A stretch of DNA of 64,000 nt, taken from assembly GCA_018001635.1 (NCBI GenBank), contig JAGNHS010000008.1:1-64000 (forward strand). Reading direction: 5' to 3'. The DNA is from Pseudomonadota bacterium. GTDB taxonomy: Bacteria; Bdellovibrionota; UBA2428. Below are positions 35,708 through 45,461 of this stretch, one piece after another. The notes under the pieces were generated by a model that did no database searches, was not told where the DNA came from, and worked only from the letters and a program-made list of their open reading frames with translations. Position numbers and translations under genes: made by a program. Numbering within the stretch: position 1 is the stretch's first letter; every line of letters begins with the position of its first letter.

Positions 35708-36456
35708 ACGTTGATTTACTTATTATTTTTTTAATGAATGCATTCATTATTGTTATGGCAATCATTTTTGGAATTTTTGTTTATCCAAAACAAGAATTAT
35801 CTGAAGAAACAAAGAGACGTTCAAGAAGCTTTGTTAGCAATGCCTTTTTTAGAGAATTTTGGTATTTTTTAATGGGGCCACTTAAAAGACAATTTATAAA
35901 ATATGATGTTTCGCCAGATACATTGACTTGGTTCGGTTTTATTTTTTCTGCCTTCTCAGGAATTTCATTTGGTTTGGGACACTTTGGTTTAGGGGGTTGG
36001 TTTGTAATCTTGGCCGCAACTTGTGATATTTATGACGGTCAATTAGCGAGAGCCAAAGGAATTAATAATAAATCAGGGGCATTTTTGGATTCCGTACTAG
36101 ATCGATTAGGCGAATCCTTTATGTTTTGTGGTTTAGCCTGGTATTTTAGAGAAGATGTTCTTTGGTTTTTAGTTTTATTTATAACTTTCACGGGATCACA
36201 ACTCATTAGCTACACTCGCGCTCGAGCTGAGGGATTGGGGTTTGGTGGCGCAAGAGGATTTTTTCAAAGAGCAGAGAGAATGATTGTTCTTTCATTTGGA
36301 ACATGTTTGTCACCCGTCTTTGAATATTTTTACGCTACTGGCATGCAAACTATTTATGTAACTCTAGCCTGTATGTGCTTAGGTTCTGTACAGACCTCTA
36401 TTACGAGGTCTGTAAGTATTTATCTAGAAATTAAATCCACTGAAAAGCATTTATAA
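35704..36456 (+). CDS. CDP-alcohol phosphatidyltransferase family protein
   Basis: 250 aa integral membrane enzyme, GTG start in a GTGA overlap. The full family signature D-x2-DG-x2-AR-x8-G-x3-D-x3-D is present (Asp108, Asp111-Gly112, Ala115-Arg116, Gly125, Asp129, Asp133). Such enzymes replace CMP of a CDP-linked donor by an alcohol to make phospholipids or phosphodiester head groups. The acceptor (glycerol-phosphate, serine, inositol or other) cannot be told from sequence. The 3' end overlaps the convergent peptidase gene by 6 bases. Confidence 0.85.
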   Translation: MNVDLLIIFLMNAFIIVMAIIFGIFVYPKQELSEETKRRSRSFVSNAFFREFWYFLMGPLKRQFIKYDVSPDTLTWFGFIFSAFSGISFGLGHFGLGGWFVILAATCDIYDGQLARAKGINNKSGAFLDSVLDRLGESFMFCGLAWYFREDVLWFLVLFITFTGSQLISYTRARAEGLGFGGARGFFQRAERMIVLSFGTCLSPVFEYFYATGMQTIYVTLACMCLGSVQTSITRSVSIYLEIKSTEKHL

Positions 36457-38517
36457 TCCTAGCTTGTCAGCGAGGAAGGCAAATTGCAGTGACCAAAAGT
36501 AAGCTCTTTGCTTAATATCAGCAGCTCCACCGTGGCCACCTTCAGTGTTTTCATAATATGAAACAGGATTTCCAAGTTCTTCCAACTTTGCAGCAAGTTT
36601 TCTGGCATGAGCAGGATGAACTCTGTCATCTGCAGTTGAGGTTAGGAAAAAGAAATGAGGATATCTCACTCCATCTTTTGCGTTTTGATATGGGGAGTAT
36701 CTTTCTAACCACGCGCGATGTTCTGGGTTCTCCGGATCGCCATACTCAGCGACCCAACTGTCTCCCGCCGGAAGAAGATGATATCTCAGCATATCTGTGA
36801 GTGGAACTTGAGAAATAACTACTGAAAAAAGTTCAGGTCTTTGAGCGCCAACTGTGGACACTAAAAGTCCGCCATTGCTTCCGCCCATAATGGCCAATTT
36901 GTTTGGTGTAGTTATTTTGCGAGAAATTAAATCTTCTGCAATAGCAGCAAAATCATCAAATGCGTTTTGACGCTTTCCTAAAAGTGCAGCTTTGTGCCAC
37001 TCAGGACCATATTCGCCACCGCCTCGAATATTTCCGTGAACTAGAACTCCACCTCTTTCAAGCCAAGCTTTTCCAAAATCTGCTGAATAGTGTGGAGTCT
37101 CAGAAATCATAAAACCACCATAACCATAAAGAATTGTGGCACGTGGATTTTTAATTCCTCTTTTATAAGTTAAATAATAAGGAACTTTTGTGCCATCTTT
37201 GCTTGTTGCAAAATGTTGTTCTACGACCATATCCTTGGAGTTAAATCGTTCTTGTGATTTTCTGAAGAAGACTCCTTTTTCTTGACCATCTCGAATAAGT
37301 TCTTCGGTATAGACTGTGATTTGATTGCTATAAGAAATGATTGCGAGATTGCTTTCAGAATCAGAATTTACACCAACTTCACTTAAATCAGGAACTGGGA
37401 TGTTGCGAGTGTGCCAAGCACCTTCTTTTCTTTCGATGGCTTTTAATCGACCGTTCACATTGTCGAGATATGAAATATAAATTGTGTTTTGAGTTAAGCT
37501 AATTTCAGAAAATGCTTGCATAGCTTCTGCTTCAAAGACGACTTCGTATTTAGGATCTTGAATATCAGTCATTAAATAAGCCAGTATTGATCCAGATTTA
37601 ATTTTCCTTCCATTAAGATCAAATTCGTTTCGAGTTTTTATGAGCACGTGTTCACCAAAAACCGCTGAAAATTCTGATCCCTCAGGCATTGGAAGTTTGC
37701 TCAATTCAAATTTATCCGAAAGTGAAAAATATTCAAAAGTGTAAAAGTCTTTTGCTTTAATTAAAAAATGACGATAACCGGACGGAGTTTTTTGTCTAAA
37801 GGGTTGGATTGCTAAAAAATCTTCAGGGACGTCGCTAATTAAAGAGGCTTCTTTAAGTGCTTGCCCTCTTTTTAATAATTTAACTTGGCGAGGATATCCG
37901 GACTTTGTGAGTGAACCTTCGCCAAAATCAGTGGCTACTAATAAGGTGTCAATATCAAGCCAGCTGATATCGCTTTTGGCGGGCGGAAGATAAAAGCCAT
38001 TAGAAACAAATTCCATAGTTTCCATGTCGAATTCACGAACTTCAGCAGTGTCAGAACCTTTGTCAGAGAGAGTGATTAAACAATTTTTTCGAATTTCAGG
38101 ATCAAAGCAAGAAATTCCTTTATAGACCCAACTTTTATTTTCTATTTTATTAAGAGCATCAATGTCGAGAACGACTTTCCACTCTGCTTGTCCTGCTAAA
38201 ACAGATTCTTGAGAGGCGACTCTGAGTAAACCCCGGAGATGATCGGCGTCGGTCCAGAAGTTTATAAAAAGTTTCCCCATGGCACTCAACTGTGGAAGCT
38301 TGTCTTTCGCAAGGCCAATTGTTTCTAAATCACGATGTATATCGTTAAAAAGTGGGAGTGCTTCAATGGTTGAAATTGTTTTATGGGAATGCTCTTTAAC
38401 CCAATCAAGTGATTGGGGAGAATTTCTTTCTTCTAGCCAAAGGAAAGGGTCTTCACATGTTGTGGAATATGAAAAAGTAGAAAAAATCAAAGAAAGGAAA
38501 ATGGGCAAATTTTTCAT
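36451..38517 (-). CDS. prolyl oligopeptidase family serine peptidase (S9A), exported
   Basis: 688 aa with signal peptide MKNLPIFLSLIFSTFSYS. The N-terminal half is the beta-propeller (DPFLWLEERNSPQSLDWVKE is the typical opening). The C-terminal hydrolase has YGYGGFMISETPHYS, the nucleophile elbow GGSNGGLL (Ser near residue 547), and the catalytic His in ENTEGGHGGA. It cuts Pro-containing peptides, here in the periplasm or outside. Such enzymes could help digest prey or environmental peptides. It stands alone. Confidence 0.9.
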   Translation of the reverse strand: MKNLPIFLSLIFSTFSYSTTCEDPFLWLEERNSPQSLDWVKEHSHKTISTIEALPLFNDIHRDLETIGLAKDKLPQLSAMGKLFINFWTDADHLRGLLRVASQESVLAGQAEWKVVLDIDALNKIENKSWVYKGISCFDPEIRKNCLITLSDKGSDTAEVREFDMETMEFVSNGFYLPPAKSDISWLDIDTLLVATDFGEGSLTKSGYPRQVKLLKRGQALKEASLISDVPEDFLAIQPFRQKTPSGYRHFLIKAKDFYTFEYFSLSDKFELSKLPMPEGSEFSAVFGEHVLIKTRNEFDLNGRKIKSGSILAYLMTDIQDPKYEVVFEAEAMQAFSEISLTQNTIYISYLDNVNGRLKAIERKEGAWHTRNIPVPDLSEVGVNSDSESNLAIISYSNQITVYTEELIRDGQEKGVFFRKSQERFNSKDMVVEQHFATSKDGTKVPYYLTYKRGIKNPRATILYGYGGFMISETPHYSADFGKAWLERGGVLVHGNIRGGGEYGPEWHKAALLGKRQNAFDDFAAIAEDLISRKITTPNKLAIMGGSNGGLLVSTVGAQRPELFSVVISQVPLTDMLRYHLLPAGDSWVAEYGDPENPEHRAWLERYSPYQNAKDGVRYPHFFFLTSTADDRVHPAHARKLAAKLEELGNPVSYYENTEGGHGGAADIKQRAYFWSLQFAFLADKLGL

Positions 38518-38589
38518 GCGGAGAAGCTATCAATTTGAGGTCTTGAGGGGCAATGCGTCGTTAGAATAATTATTCTTTACATCGCATAT

Positions 38590-39636
38590 TTATTCAATGA
38601 ATTCGTCGTTTTCTTCGCCTTCAAACTTTCCCTTGTCTTGATCGGTAGAAATATCAACTCCTTTTAGAGTTCGGCGAATTGTTTGATCTTTTTCCACCCA
38701 TCTATAGGTGATTCCGAATCTAGTTTCCCAATACTTTGGAGCTTCGATTCCCTTATAGGGTAGTGCAAAAGAAACTTCACCAGACCAGAGAGGATTGAAC
38801 CAAAATTCTGAGGCTACTTGAAAAACGTGAATAACGGGGTTTTCGGCTAGAGCAAATTTAGAGCCACCATGAGCGTTTTGAACTTGTTTAGTGGCCTTGG
38901 AGCTAGAGTCATTAGGATTGAGTTTGTCGTTTTCCAAACTGAGATTTCCTTTTAATCTAAATTCAAGGTCCAGTTTATAACTGACATAAGCGATAGCAAG
39001 CATATAGGGAAGTTCAGCGCTGTAATTATCGCTTCTGTAGGAGTATCCGAAATCAACTCTTGTTCTCAGTGATTTATGGAGCCAATGCTCTCCAGTGGCC
39101 ATGACTGTATAATCACTTTGAGCATCTCCCAGTAAAACAGTGGATTGTTTGCCGCTCGCATTCAACGAGGCTGATGTGGTGTTTGTGTAGAGTGGAAATT
39201 TAGCAAGAAAGGCTAATCCAAGAGATGAGCCTACGGCATCGAAGAAGCGATACTCACTGAAAAAAACCTGATCACCAAAGGAATTTTTTGCTTCTGAATT
39301 ACCCTTTGAATCGTTTATTTGAGAACTATCAAAGTGAAGTTTAGCTCCAATGTTTAGAAAGCGACTGGGCTGGTATTCGGGAATAATTTCGTGTTGGTAT
39401 CTATTTATGGAACTCCCTGAACTTAAATTTGTAGAGGCCCCGCCGTTATCAAAGTTGGAAGTGCTCTTGAAATATCCAAGGGAGTAACCCATGTGAAAAC
39501 TTTTGTCTGAAGGGAATCGATGAGTGGGTAAATTGGGGCCTAATTGAGATCCAAAACTATAGAAGCTCGTTAAGACGAGACAATGCTTTGCCGATAGGAA
39601 GATTAAGTCTAAAAATTTTTGATTTCGAAGTTTCAC
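38590..39636 (-). CDS. outer-membrane beta-barrel protein
   Basis: 348 aa from a GTG at 39636. The N-terminus MKLRNQKFLDLIFLSAKHCL, continuing VLTSFYSFGS, is a signal peptide, and no later start keeps it. That forces an 80-base overlap with yggU. The mature sequence alternates strands and loops (FHMGYSLGYFKSTSNF, LNIGAKLHFDSSQI, TRVDFGYSYRSDNY, FRLKGNLSLEND). The C-terminal tail after TRFGITYRWVEKDQ is acidic and non-aromatic (ending NDEFIE), unusual for a barrel. Function unknown. Confidence 0.65.
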   Translation of the reverse strand: MKLRNQKFLDLIFLSAKHCLVLTSFYSFGSQLGPNLPTHRFPSDKSFHMGYSLGYFKSTSNFDNGGASTNLSSGSSINRYQHEIIPEYQPSRFLNIGAKLHFDSSQINDSKGNSEAKNSFGDQVFFSEYRFFDAVGSSLGLAFLAKFPLYTNTTSASLNASGKQSTVLLGDAQSDYTVMATGEHWLHKSLRTRVDFGYSYRSDNYSAELPYMLAIAYVSYKLDLEFRLKGNLSLENDKLNPNDSSSKATKQVQNAHGGSKFALAENPVIHVFQVASEFWFNPLWSGEVSFALPYKGIEAPKYWETRFGITYRWVEKDQTIRRTLKGVDISTDQDKGKFEGEENDEFIE

Positions 39637-39862
39637 CTTTAACTATTTCAACATCAGAGCGGCTGACTTGAAAGGTCTCAGCTAAAAAATTCTTTAATTC
39701 TGTATTGGCTTTTCCTTTTTCAGGGATTGCAGATATTGCGATTTTGAGTTCCTGAGTTCCATGGAGCCCTAGAATTTTATTTTTAGAGGCTTTAGGGGAT
39801 ATTTTAACTCGAACGAAGCAATGCGTGTCTGGGTTTTTAGGGTCGGAGCTCAGGCAGTTCAT
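39557..39862 (-). CDS. yggU: DUF167/YggU family protein
   Basis: 101 aa. The sequence VRVKISPKASKNKILG, then AIPEKGKANTELKNFLAE and VEIVKGETSKSKIFRL, is the conserved YggU fold. Function is unknown; the family often sits near proC or envelope genes. ATG start is clear. It lies 11 bases downstream of rimO and overlaps the outer-membrane protein gene. Confidence 0.88.
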   Translation of the reverse strand: MNCLSSDPKNPDTHCFVRVKISPKASKNKILGLHGTQELKIAISAIPEKGKANTELKNFLAETFQVSRSDVEIVKGETSKSKIFRLNLPIGKALSRLNELL

Positions 39863-39873
39863 TCTTCTTCAAG

Positions 39874-41205
39874 TTATACAATTGGACCGCAAAGATCCAT
39901 ACCAACGACACTTTCAATTTCAACTTCTACAAAATCTCCAATATTGGCTTGGCCACCATTGATTAAAGTGCAGGTATCAATTTCTGGTGCTTGACCAAAG
40001 TGACGACCCTTTAAAAGAAGAGGTGTTTCTTCGTGAGGTCCTTCAACTAAAACGCTGAGTTTTTTTCCAACAAAGTTTTTGAGTCTCTTCTTTTGTATTT
40101 TTAGTTGAGTGTCGTGAATGATTTTTTTTCGTTTCTCTTTCACGGCGGCAGGAACATCGTCTTTTAGCATAAAAGCGCCAGTGCCTTCTTCATGAGAATA
40201 AGTGAAGACACCCACCTGATCTAATAAACCCAGTTCTACAAATTCCTTTAAAGCTTCAAAATGCTCATCGCTTTCACCAGGAAAACCCACCATGAGTGAA
40301 GTTCTAATAATGATTTCCGGAATTTCTTTTTTAAGCTTTTGAATCATTGAAGAGATTTGAGAGCCAGAAGTGTGCCGGTTCATTCTTTTAAGAATCACAT
40401 CGTGAATGTGTTGCACGGGAACATCTAGATATTTACAAATTTTACTTTCATTTTTAATTAATGAGATGACTTCATCGTCGAGTTGATCGGGATAAGTATA
40501 GAACAAGCGAATCCATTTAAGCTTTTCGATTTTAACAAGTTCTTTTAGAAGAGTGGCAAGAGAAGCTCCATCATTTCGATCGCGACCATAGTCTGTTAAG
40601 TCTTGTGCTATTAAGTTGATTTCCTTAACGCCGCCCTCGACGAGCTGATGGGCTTCCTTAATGAGTGAGTCTACACTTCGTGATCGTAAATTACCTCGGA
40701 GTTTTGGAATAATACAAAAGCTACATCTTTTTGCACAGCCTTCAGCTAGTTTTAAGTAAGCTGTGTAAAAGGCTTGGCTATTAATTCTTGGAAGTTCGTA
40801 GTCTTTAAGACGAGTATCATCGACAGATATTGTGGGAAGAGTTTTTGATTTTAAACCATCGACTTTTTCAACGATATGAGAAAAACCTGCGCTTCCTGTA
40901 ATGAGATCTATTTCGGGAATACTGTCGTGGAGTTCTTGAGGATATCTTTCAGACAAACAACCTGTAACAACTAGATGTTCACATTTTCCTTTATCGGGGT
41001 TTTTGTATTGAGCAGCTTCAAGAATGTGATCGATGGATTCTTGTTTGGCTTGATCAATAAATCCACATGTATTGACGACGATGAGTTCGGCCTCTTCGGG
41101 AGCACCAGAAATTTTATATCCCTCTTTGGCCAATAAGCCAGCCATAACCTCAGAATCCACTAAGTTTCTTGCGCAACCTAAGGATACAAAATGAACATTT
41201 TTCAT
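39874..41205 (-). CDS. rimO: ribosomal protein S12 methylthiotransferase RimO
   Basis: 443 aa. Radical-SAM enzyme that methylthiolates an Asp of ribosomal protein S12. N-terminal UPF0004 domain binds a [4Fe-4S] cluster by Cys11, Cys47 and Cys83. The radical SAM motif CAKRCSFC gives Cys157, Cys161 and Cys164, followed by IPKLRGNLRSR, which distinguishes RimO from MiaB. The C-terminal TRAM domain ends near residue 440. It starts 2 bases after the lolA stop. Confidence 0.95.
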   Translation of the reverse strand: MKNVHFVSLGCARNLVDSEVMAGLLAKEGYKISGAPEEAELIVVNTCGFIDQAKQESIDHILEAAQYKNPDKGKCEHLVVTGCLSERYPQELHDSIPEIDLITGSAGFSHIVEKVDGLKSKTLPTISVDDTRLKDYELPRINSQAFYTAYLKLAEGCAKRCSFCIIPKLRGNLRSRSVDSLIKEAHQLVEGGVKEINLIAQDLTDYGRDRNDGASLATLLKELVKIEKLKWIRLFYTYPDQLDDEVISLIKNESKICKYLDVPVQHIHDVILKRMNRHTSGSQISSMIQKLKKEIPEIIIRTSLMVGFPGESDEHFEALKEFVELGLLDQVGVFTYSHEEGTGAFMLKDDVPAAVKEKRKKIIHDTQLKIQKKRLKNFVGKKLSVLVEGPHEETPLLLKGRHFGQAPEIDTCTLINGGQANIGDFVEVEIESVVGMDLCGPIV

Positions 41206-41207
41206 TG

Positions 41208-41939
41208 TTACAACTCTTCTACCTTGGATCCCGAAGGAATTTTAGCTTCAAAAACGGAATTGTCTGAATTTTTAATTCCTTCAAAGGAGGTTATCTTTAT
41301 GGTTGTGGTGCTCCCTAGTTGATCTGTGATGGTTGCGCTTTTGGGAGCTTCTACATGATTTTCAAATACAAGCTCAATTTTAGCTATATCAGATTCAGTT
41401 TTAGGTTCTAAATTTAAAATAATTAAACTGCCTTGTAATGAGCCAGATATTTTGAAGTTTTTTTCTATGGCTTTTATGTCGGAGCTTCTTCGAGACACGC
41501 CTCTAAAAAAAATTAAGTAACGATTCAAATCAATATTTTTTAAATTACGAAAGTGCTTCACTTCGGCGGCTTTGTTGCGACCTTGTCGGAAGAAAATTTG
41601 CCAAGCTTCTTTTCCATTACTGATGAAGTCACTGTATTCGGGACCCTCTAATGAATATCGAAATTTTTCAAGGGCATCATTCCGAACGTAGTGAAACATG
41701 CCTTCGTTAAAACTTCCCTTTCCAAGTCCTGGTGAAAAGTTTTCTTGAGTAAATTTGGCGCGCCAATTCCCAAGTTTTCGGTATCTTTCTAAGACGGATT
41801 TAAAAATAATTTTCGAGTCAGGATTTTCTGTAGGCTTTTTTTCAGTTTGCGCCTGCGTAATGCCCAACGATAATAGGAAAATAAAAGCAAGGAAGATGTG
41901 GTAATGACGCATGGCGAGAAATCCTAGATTAAGTCTCAT
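41208..41939 (-). CDS. lolA: LolA-like outer-membrane lipoprotein carrier
   Basis: 243 aa; the ATG at 41939 overlaps the upstream stop (TAATG), and a second ATG at 41912 (MRHYHIFLAFIFLLSLGITQ) gives a tighter signal peptide. Mature LolA-type features are KSVLERYRKLGNWRAKFTQE, GMFHYVRNDALEKFRYSLEG and DFISNGKEAWQI, the open beta-barrel that carries lipoproteins from LolCDE to the outer membrane. Wording diverges from E. coli but the layout is right. It is part of a minus-strand run with rimO and yggU. Confidence 0.8.
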   Translation of the reverse strand: MRLNLGFLAMRHYHIFLAFIFLLSLGITQAQTEKKPTENPDSKIIFKSVLERYRKLGNWRAKFTQENFSPGLGKGSFNEGMFHYVRNDALEKFRYSLEGPEYSDFISNGKEAWQIFFRQGRNKAAEVKHFRNLKNIDLNRYLIFFRGVSRRSSDIKAIEKNFKISGSLQGSLIILNLEPKTESDIAKIELVFENHVEAPKSATITDQLGSTTTIKITSFEGIKNSDNSVFEAKIPSGSKVEEL

Positions 41940-42457
41940 TATGGGTCAACTCCAGGTGTCGATTGGCTAATTTCTATAAAATAAAGTTTTAAAGAATCTA
42001 TGATTTTTTGGAGCTCAATGGCTTCCTGTGTTCCAATCTTAAGAATTTGAGAATAAACCCTAATTTTTTTTGAAAAGGGAAATATACGATTTAAACTTTG
42101 TGCTCTACGAGAATGTTTTTTATTAAAAATGATTCTGAATCTTTTTAAGTCATCAAAATCTTTATCTTTAATAACTTGTAAATTTCCAATTGAAATTTTT
42201 ATTCTTCTTTGGAGCTCTAGATAGAATATTCTTTCCTCAGAAAGTGGAGGTGTGAGCAGTCCATCTATGAAGTCTTTTATTGTTTCAAATTCATTTTTGG
42301 CATTTTTAAGGTCGTTCCTTTGAACCGAAGATTCGAATTCATTAAAGAGCGAATCAATTTGAGAAATCGAAGTTCTTAAAAGTTTTAAGTCACAATTTCC
42401 GGCACGGGTTACTATTGAAAAAGTCGATAAAACTACAAAGAGCAAAATGGTGCGCAT
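41939..42457 (-). CDS. secreted helical hypothetical protein
   Basis: 172 aa from the ATG at 42457 (MRTILLFVVLSTFSIVTRAG is a signal peptide); an ATG at 42487 would add ten residues. The mature protein is rich in Lys, Leu, Ile and Glu with long amphipathic helices (QIDSLFNEFESSVQRNDLKN). No family was recognised. Its stop overlaps the lolA start by one base, suggesting a role linked to the envelope, though this is only positional. Confidence 0.55.
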   Translation of the reverse strand: MRTILLFVVLSTFSIVTRAGNCDLKLLRTSISQIDSLFNEFESSVQRNDLKNAKNEFETIKDFIDGLLTPPLSEERIFYLELQRRIKISIGNLQVIKDKDFDDLKRFRIIFNKKHSRRAQSLNRIFPFSKKIRVYSQILKIGTQEAIELQKIIDSLKLYFIEISQSTPGVDP

Positions 42458-42538
42458 TTGTGAGCTACTCTTTATCATTAAAGCCACATAGCGTCAAAAT
42501 AATAAGTTCATTATAATCAGTCACTTAGTTATTGAGTC

Positions 42539-43972
42539 TCAGTTTAGTAAGCGTTTGAGCTCTTGAGTGACTAAATCAGGGTTAGCTTTCCCCTTTGAAA
42601 GCTTCATAACTTGACCCACTAAAAAGGCAAAAACCTTATCTTTGCCGGCCTTATATTCTTCTACAACTGAGGGATTTTCTAAAATGACCTTTTCAGACCA
42701 GGCCGAAATTTCTTGAGTGTTGAGCACTTGGACTAAGCCCTTTTCCTTAACAATTGTTTCAGCACTTTTTCCGCTGCTAAGCATTTCTTGAAAAACATTT
42801 TTAGCAATTTTTCCAGAAATGGTTTTATTTTCAATTAAAAGTATAAGATCCGATAAAGCTTTTGCTTTAATCGGGGAATTTCTAAGACTTGTGTTCTCTA
42901 GGTTTTTTAAGGCTCCCAAAAGTTCACCGAGTATCCAGTTGGCAGCTTGTTTGGGGGGGGCCTTTTCTGAAATCATTTTTTCAAAAAACTCAGCCCATTC
43001 AATATCAGAAGTTAATTGTTCGGCGTCGTATTCAGAGAGAGCAAATAATTCTATGTAGCGCTTCTTCATGGTGTCTGGAAGCTCTGGGGAATCTTTTTTA
43101 ATACCTTCAATTAAAGATGAAGACAGCACAAGTGGAGGGAGGTCGGGATCGGGAAAATAACGATAATCGTGGGCGTCTTCTTTGCTGCGTAAGCTATAAC
43201 TCTTTCCGGCTGCTGAATCCCAGCCTCGGGTTTCTTGAATTATTTTTCCACCTGTTTGTAGAACCGCAATTTGTCTTGCGACTTCATACTCAAGAGCTTT
43301 TTCGACAAAACGAAAAGAATTTATATTTTTAATTTCAGTTCTTGTGCCAAATTCAAGCTGACCTAAAGGGCGCACGCTTACGTTAACATCACATCGAAAA
43401 TTACCTTCTTCCATGTTTCCATCGGTCACATGGGCAAATACTAAGATCTGATGAATTTTCTTGAGATAAGCCACAGCTTCAGTAGCACTTCTCATGTCGG
43501 GTTTGCTGACTATTTCAATAAGTGGAACGCCGGAGCGATTGAGATTAACGAGACTTAAATTGGCTAGATGAGTGGATTTCCCTGCATCTTCTTCCATATG
43601 AATTCGTTCAATTTGAATTCGTTTTTTTTGATTGTTTTCGAGTGTTATATCGATAAATCCGTTTTCACATATGGGAAGATCGAATTGGGATATTTGATAT
43701 CCTTTGGGAAGGTCGGGGTAAAAATAGTTTTTTCGAGAAAACTGACTACGTTCTTTAATGGAGCAATTGAGTGCTAATCCTGCTCTTATAGCCAGTTCAA
43801 CGGCCCTTTTGTTTAATACTGGTAAGGCTCCTGGTAATCCCGCGGAAACTGGACCCACTTTAGTGTTTTCTGAAGCACCAAATTCAGCAGGAGCAAAACA
43901 AAATATTTTTGAATGAGTTAAAAGTTGTGAGTGAATTTCAAGACCAATTACGGTTTCAAATCCTGAGCTCAT
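42539..43972 (-). CDS. gatB: Asp-tRNA(Asn)/Glu-tRNA(Gln) amidotransferase subunit B
   Basis: 477 aa. GatB activates the misacylated tRNA's acid with ATP and transfers ammonia from GatA. Opening FETVIGLEIHSQLLTHSKIF, zinc/active region with PALPVLN-type wording (GALPVLNKRAVELAIR) and SRKNYFYPDLPKGYQISQFD are signatures. The C-terminal tail domain runs from about residue 330. It overlaps gatA by 17 bases. The whole gatC-gatA-gatB set means the organism makes Gln-tRNA and/or Asn-tRNA indirectly. Confidence 0.96.
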   Translation of the reverse strand: MSSGFETVIGLEIHSQLLTHSKIFCFAPAEFGASENTKVGPVSAGLPGALPVLNKRAVELAIRAGLALNCSIKERSQFSRKNYFYPDLPKGYQISQFDLPICENGFIDITLENNQKKRIQIERIHMEEDAGKSTHLANLSLVNLNRSGVPLIEIVSKPDMRSATEAVAYLKKIHQILVFAHVTDGNMEEGNFRCDVNVSVRPLGQLEFGTRTEIKNINSFRFVEKALEYEVARQIAVLQTGGKIIQETRGWDSAAGKSYSLRSKEDAHDYRYFPDPDLPPLVLSSSLIEGIKKDSPELPDTMKKRYIELFALSEYDAEQLTSDIEWAEFFEKMISEKAPPKQAANWILGELLGALKNLENTSLRNSPIKAKALSDLILLIENKTISGKIAKNVFQEMLSSGKSAETIVKEKGLVQVLNTQEISAWSEKVILENPSVVEEYKAGKDKVFAFLVGQVMKLSKGKANPDLVTQELKRLLN

Positions 43973-45461
43973 GAGTCACTCCAGAGATTGTAGATTTATT
44001 TTCGTTTTGATAAAAGGCGGCCATTTTTAAGGAGGTGTCTTCTTCCCACCATCGAGAGATTAATTGTAAACCTATAGGAAGATTGTTCGTGTCGTATCCA
44101 ACGTTAAATGAGAGACCAGGAAGGCCCGCAAGATTTGTGGATAAGGTGTAAATATCGGCCATATACATCTCGAGGGGATTTTTAGTTTTAGATCCCAATT
44201 TAAAGGCCGTGAAGGGTGATGTTGGTCCAGCGATGACGTCAACTTCATTAAAAGCATTGATGAAATCATTTTGAATTAATCGACGAAGTTTTGCAGCTTT
44301 TTGAAAATAGGCATCATAATATCCTGAAGAAAGTGCAAAGGTGCCTAGTAAAATTCTTAGTTTAACTTCGGACCCAAAGCCTTCTCCGCGACTGTTGGCA
44401 TAAAGGTCAAAGAGATTATCAATTCCCTTTGGACTTCGGTATCCATAGTGAATTCCGTCGTATCGAGCAAGATTGCTTGAGCATTCAGAAGTGCAAATTA
44501 AATAATAAGTCGATAAGGCGTGTTGAGTGTGGGGCAAAGAAATTTCTTTAATTTCGGCGCCGTTTTTTTTGAAAAAATCTAAAGAGGATTTAATAGATTT
44601 TTCAACTTCGGGGTTTAACCCAGAGCTGAAAAATTCCTTAGGTAATCCAATTCGTATTTTATTTATTTGAGGCTTTTGGAGAAATTCAGAAACACTTTTA
44701 AATGATTGGGTTGGCGCCGTGTTTTTTGAAGTGGAGTCATGGTCACAGTGTCCAGAAATCGCATCCATAATGGCGGCACAGCCTTGGGCATCAGAGCACA
44801 TAGGCCCTACTTGATCTAAAGAACTAGCAAAGGCCACCACTCCATATCGACTCACTCTTCCATAGGTGGGCTTGAGACCAGTTATTCCACATAAAGAACT
44901 TGGCTGACGAATGGATCCACCCGTGTCGGTTCCAAGTGACAATATTGAACATCGAGAGGCAATGGCCGCGGCGGAGCCACCGGAAGATCCTCCAGGAACT
45001 AAATCTAAATTCCAAGGATTTCTAACGGCTCCAAAATAAGAACTTTCGTTGGAAGAACCCATCGCAAATTCGTCAAGATTTGTTTTTCCTAATATTGGAG
45101 TTCCTGATTTTTTTAATCGAGCGATAACTGTAGCGTCGTAAGGAGCTGTGAAATTAGAAAGCATTTTGGAGGCGGCCGTGCATTTTTGATCTTTAACGAG
45201 AATTAAATCTTTTATAGCAATAGGGATTCCTAAAAGAGCGCCCCTCTCGCCGTTTTTAAGTCGATTATCAGCAGCTTGGGCTTCATTAAGCGCAGTTTTT
45301 TTATCTACACTAATAAAGGCATTGGTTGCAGAATTAGTTTCATCTATTCGCTTAAGAGAAGCTTCGGTTAGTTCCTTTGACGTCACGCCCCCTTGGTCAA
45401 GAGCTTGTCTCGTTTTTAGAAAGGAGGCTTCTTTAAGAAGTTCGACAGCAAGGGTGCTCAC
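43956..45461 (-). CDS. gatA: Asp-tRNA(Asn)/Glu-tRNA(Gln) amidotransferase subunit A
   Basis: 501 aa, GTG start in a GTGA overlap with gatC. Amidase-signature enzyme that frees ammonia from glutamine. The Ser-cisSer-Lys triad is Lys84 (IPIAIKDLI), Ser159 (PGGSSGGSAA) and Ser183 (DTGGSIRQPSS). Full length; the end overlaps gatB. Confidence 0.96.
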   Translation of the reverse strand: MSTLAVELLKEASFLKTRQALDQGGVTSKELTEASLKRIDETNSATNAFISVDKKTALNEAQAADNRLKNGERGALLGIPIAIKDLILVKDQKCTAASKMLSNFTAPYDATVIARLKKSGTPILGKTNLDEFAMGSSNESSYFGAVRNPWNLDLVPGGSSGGSAAAIASRCSILSLGTDTGGSIRQPSSLCGITGLKPTYGRVSRYGVVAFASSLDQVGPMCSDAQGCAAIMDAISGHCDHDSTSKNTAPTQSFKSVSEFLQKPQINKIRIGLPKEFFSSGLNPEVEKSIKSSLDFFKKNGAEIKEISLPHTQHALSTYYLICTSECSSNLARYDGIHYGYRSPKGIDNLFDLYANSRGEGFGSEVKLRILLGTFALSSGYYDAYFQKAAKLRRLIQNDFINAFNEVDVIAGPTSPFTAFKLGSKTKNPLEMYMADIYTLSTNLAGLPGLSFNVGYDTNNLPIGLQLISRWWEEDTSLKMAAFYQNENKSTISGVTHELRI

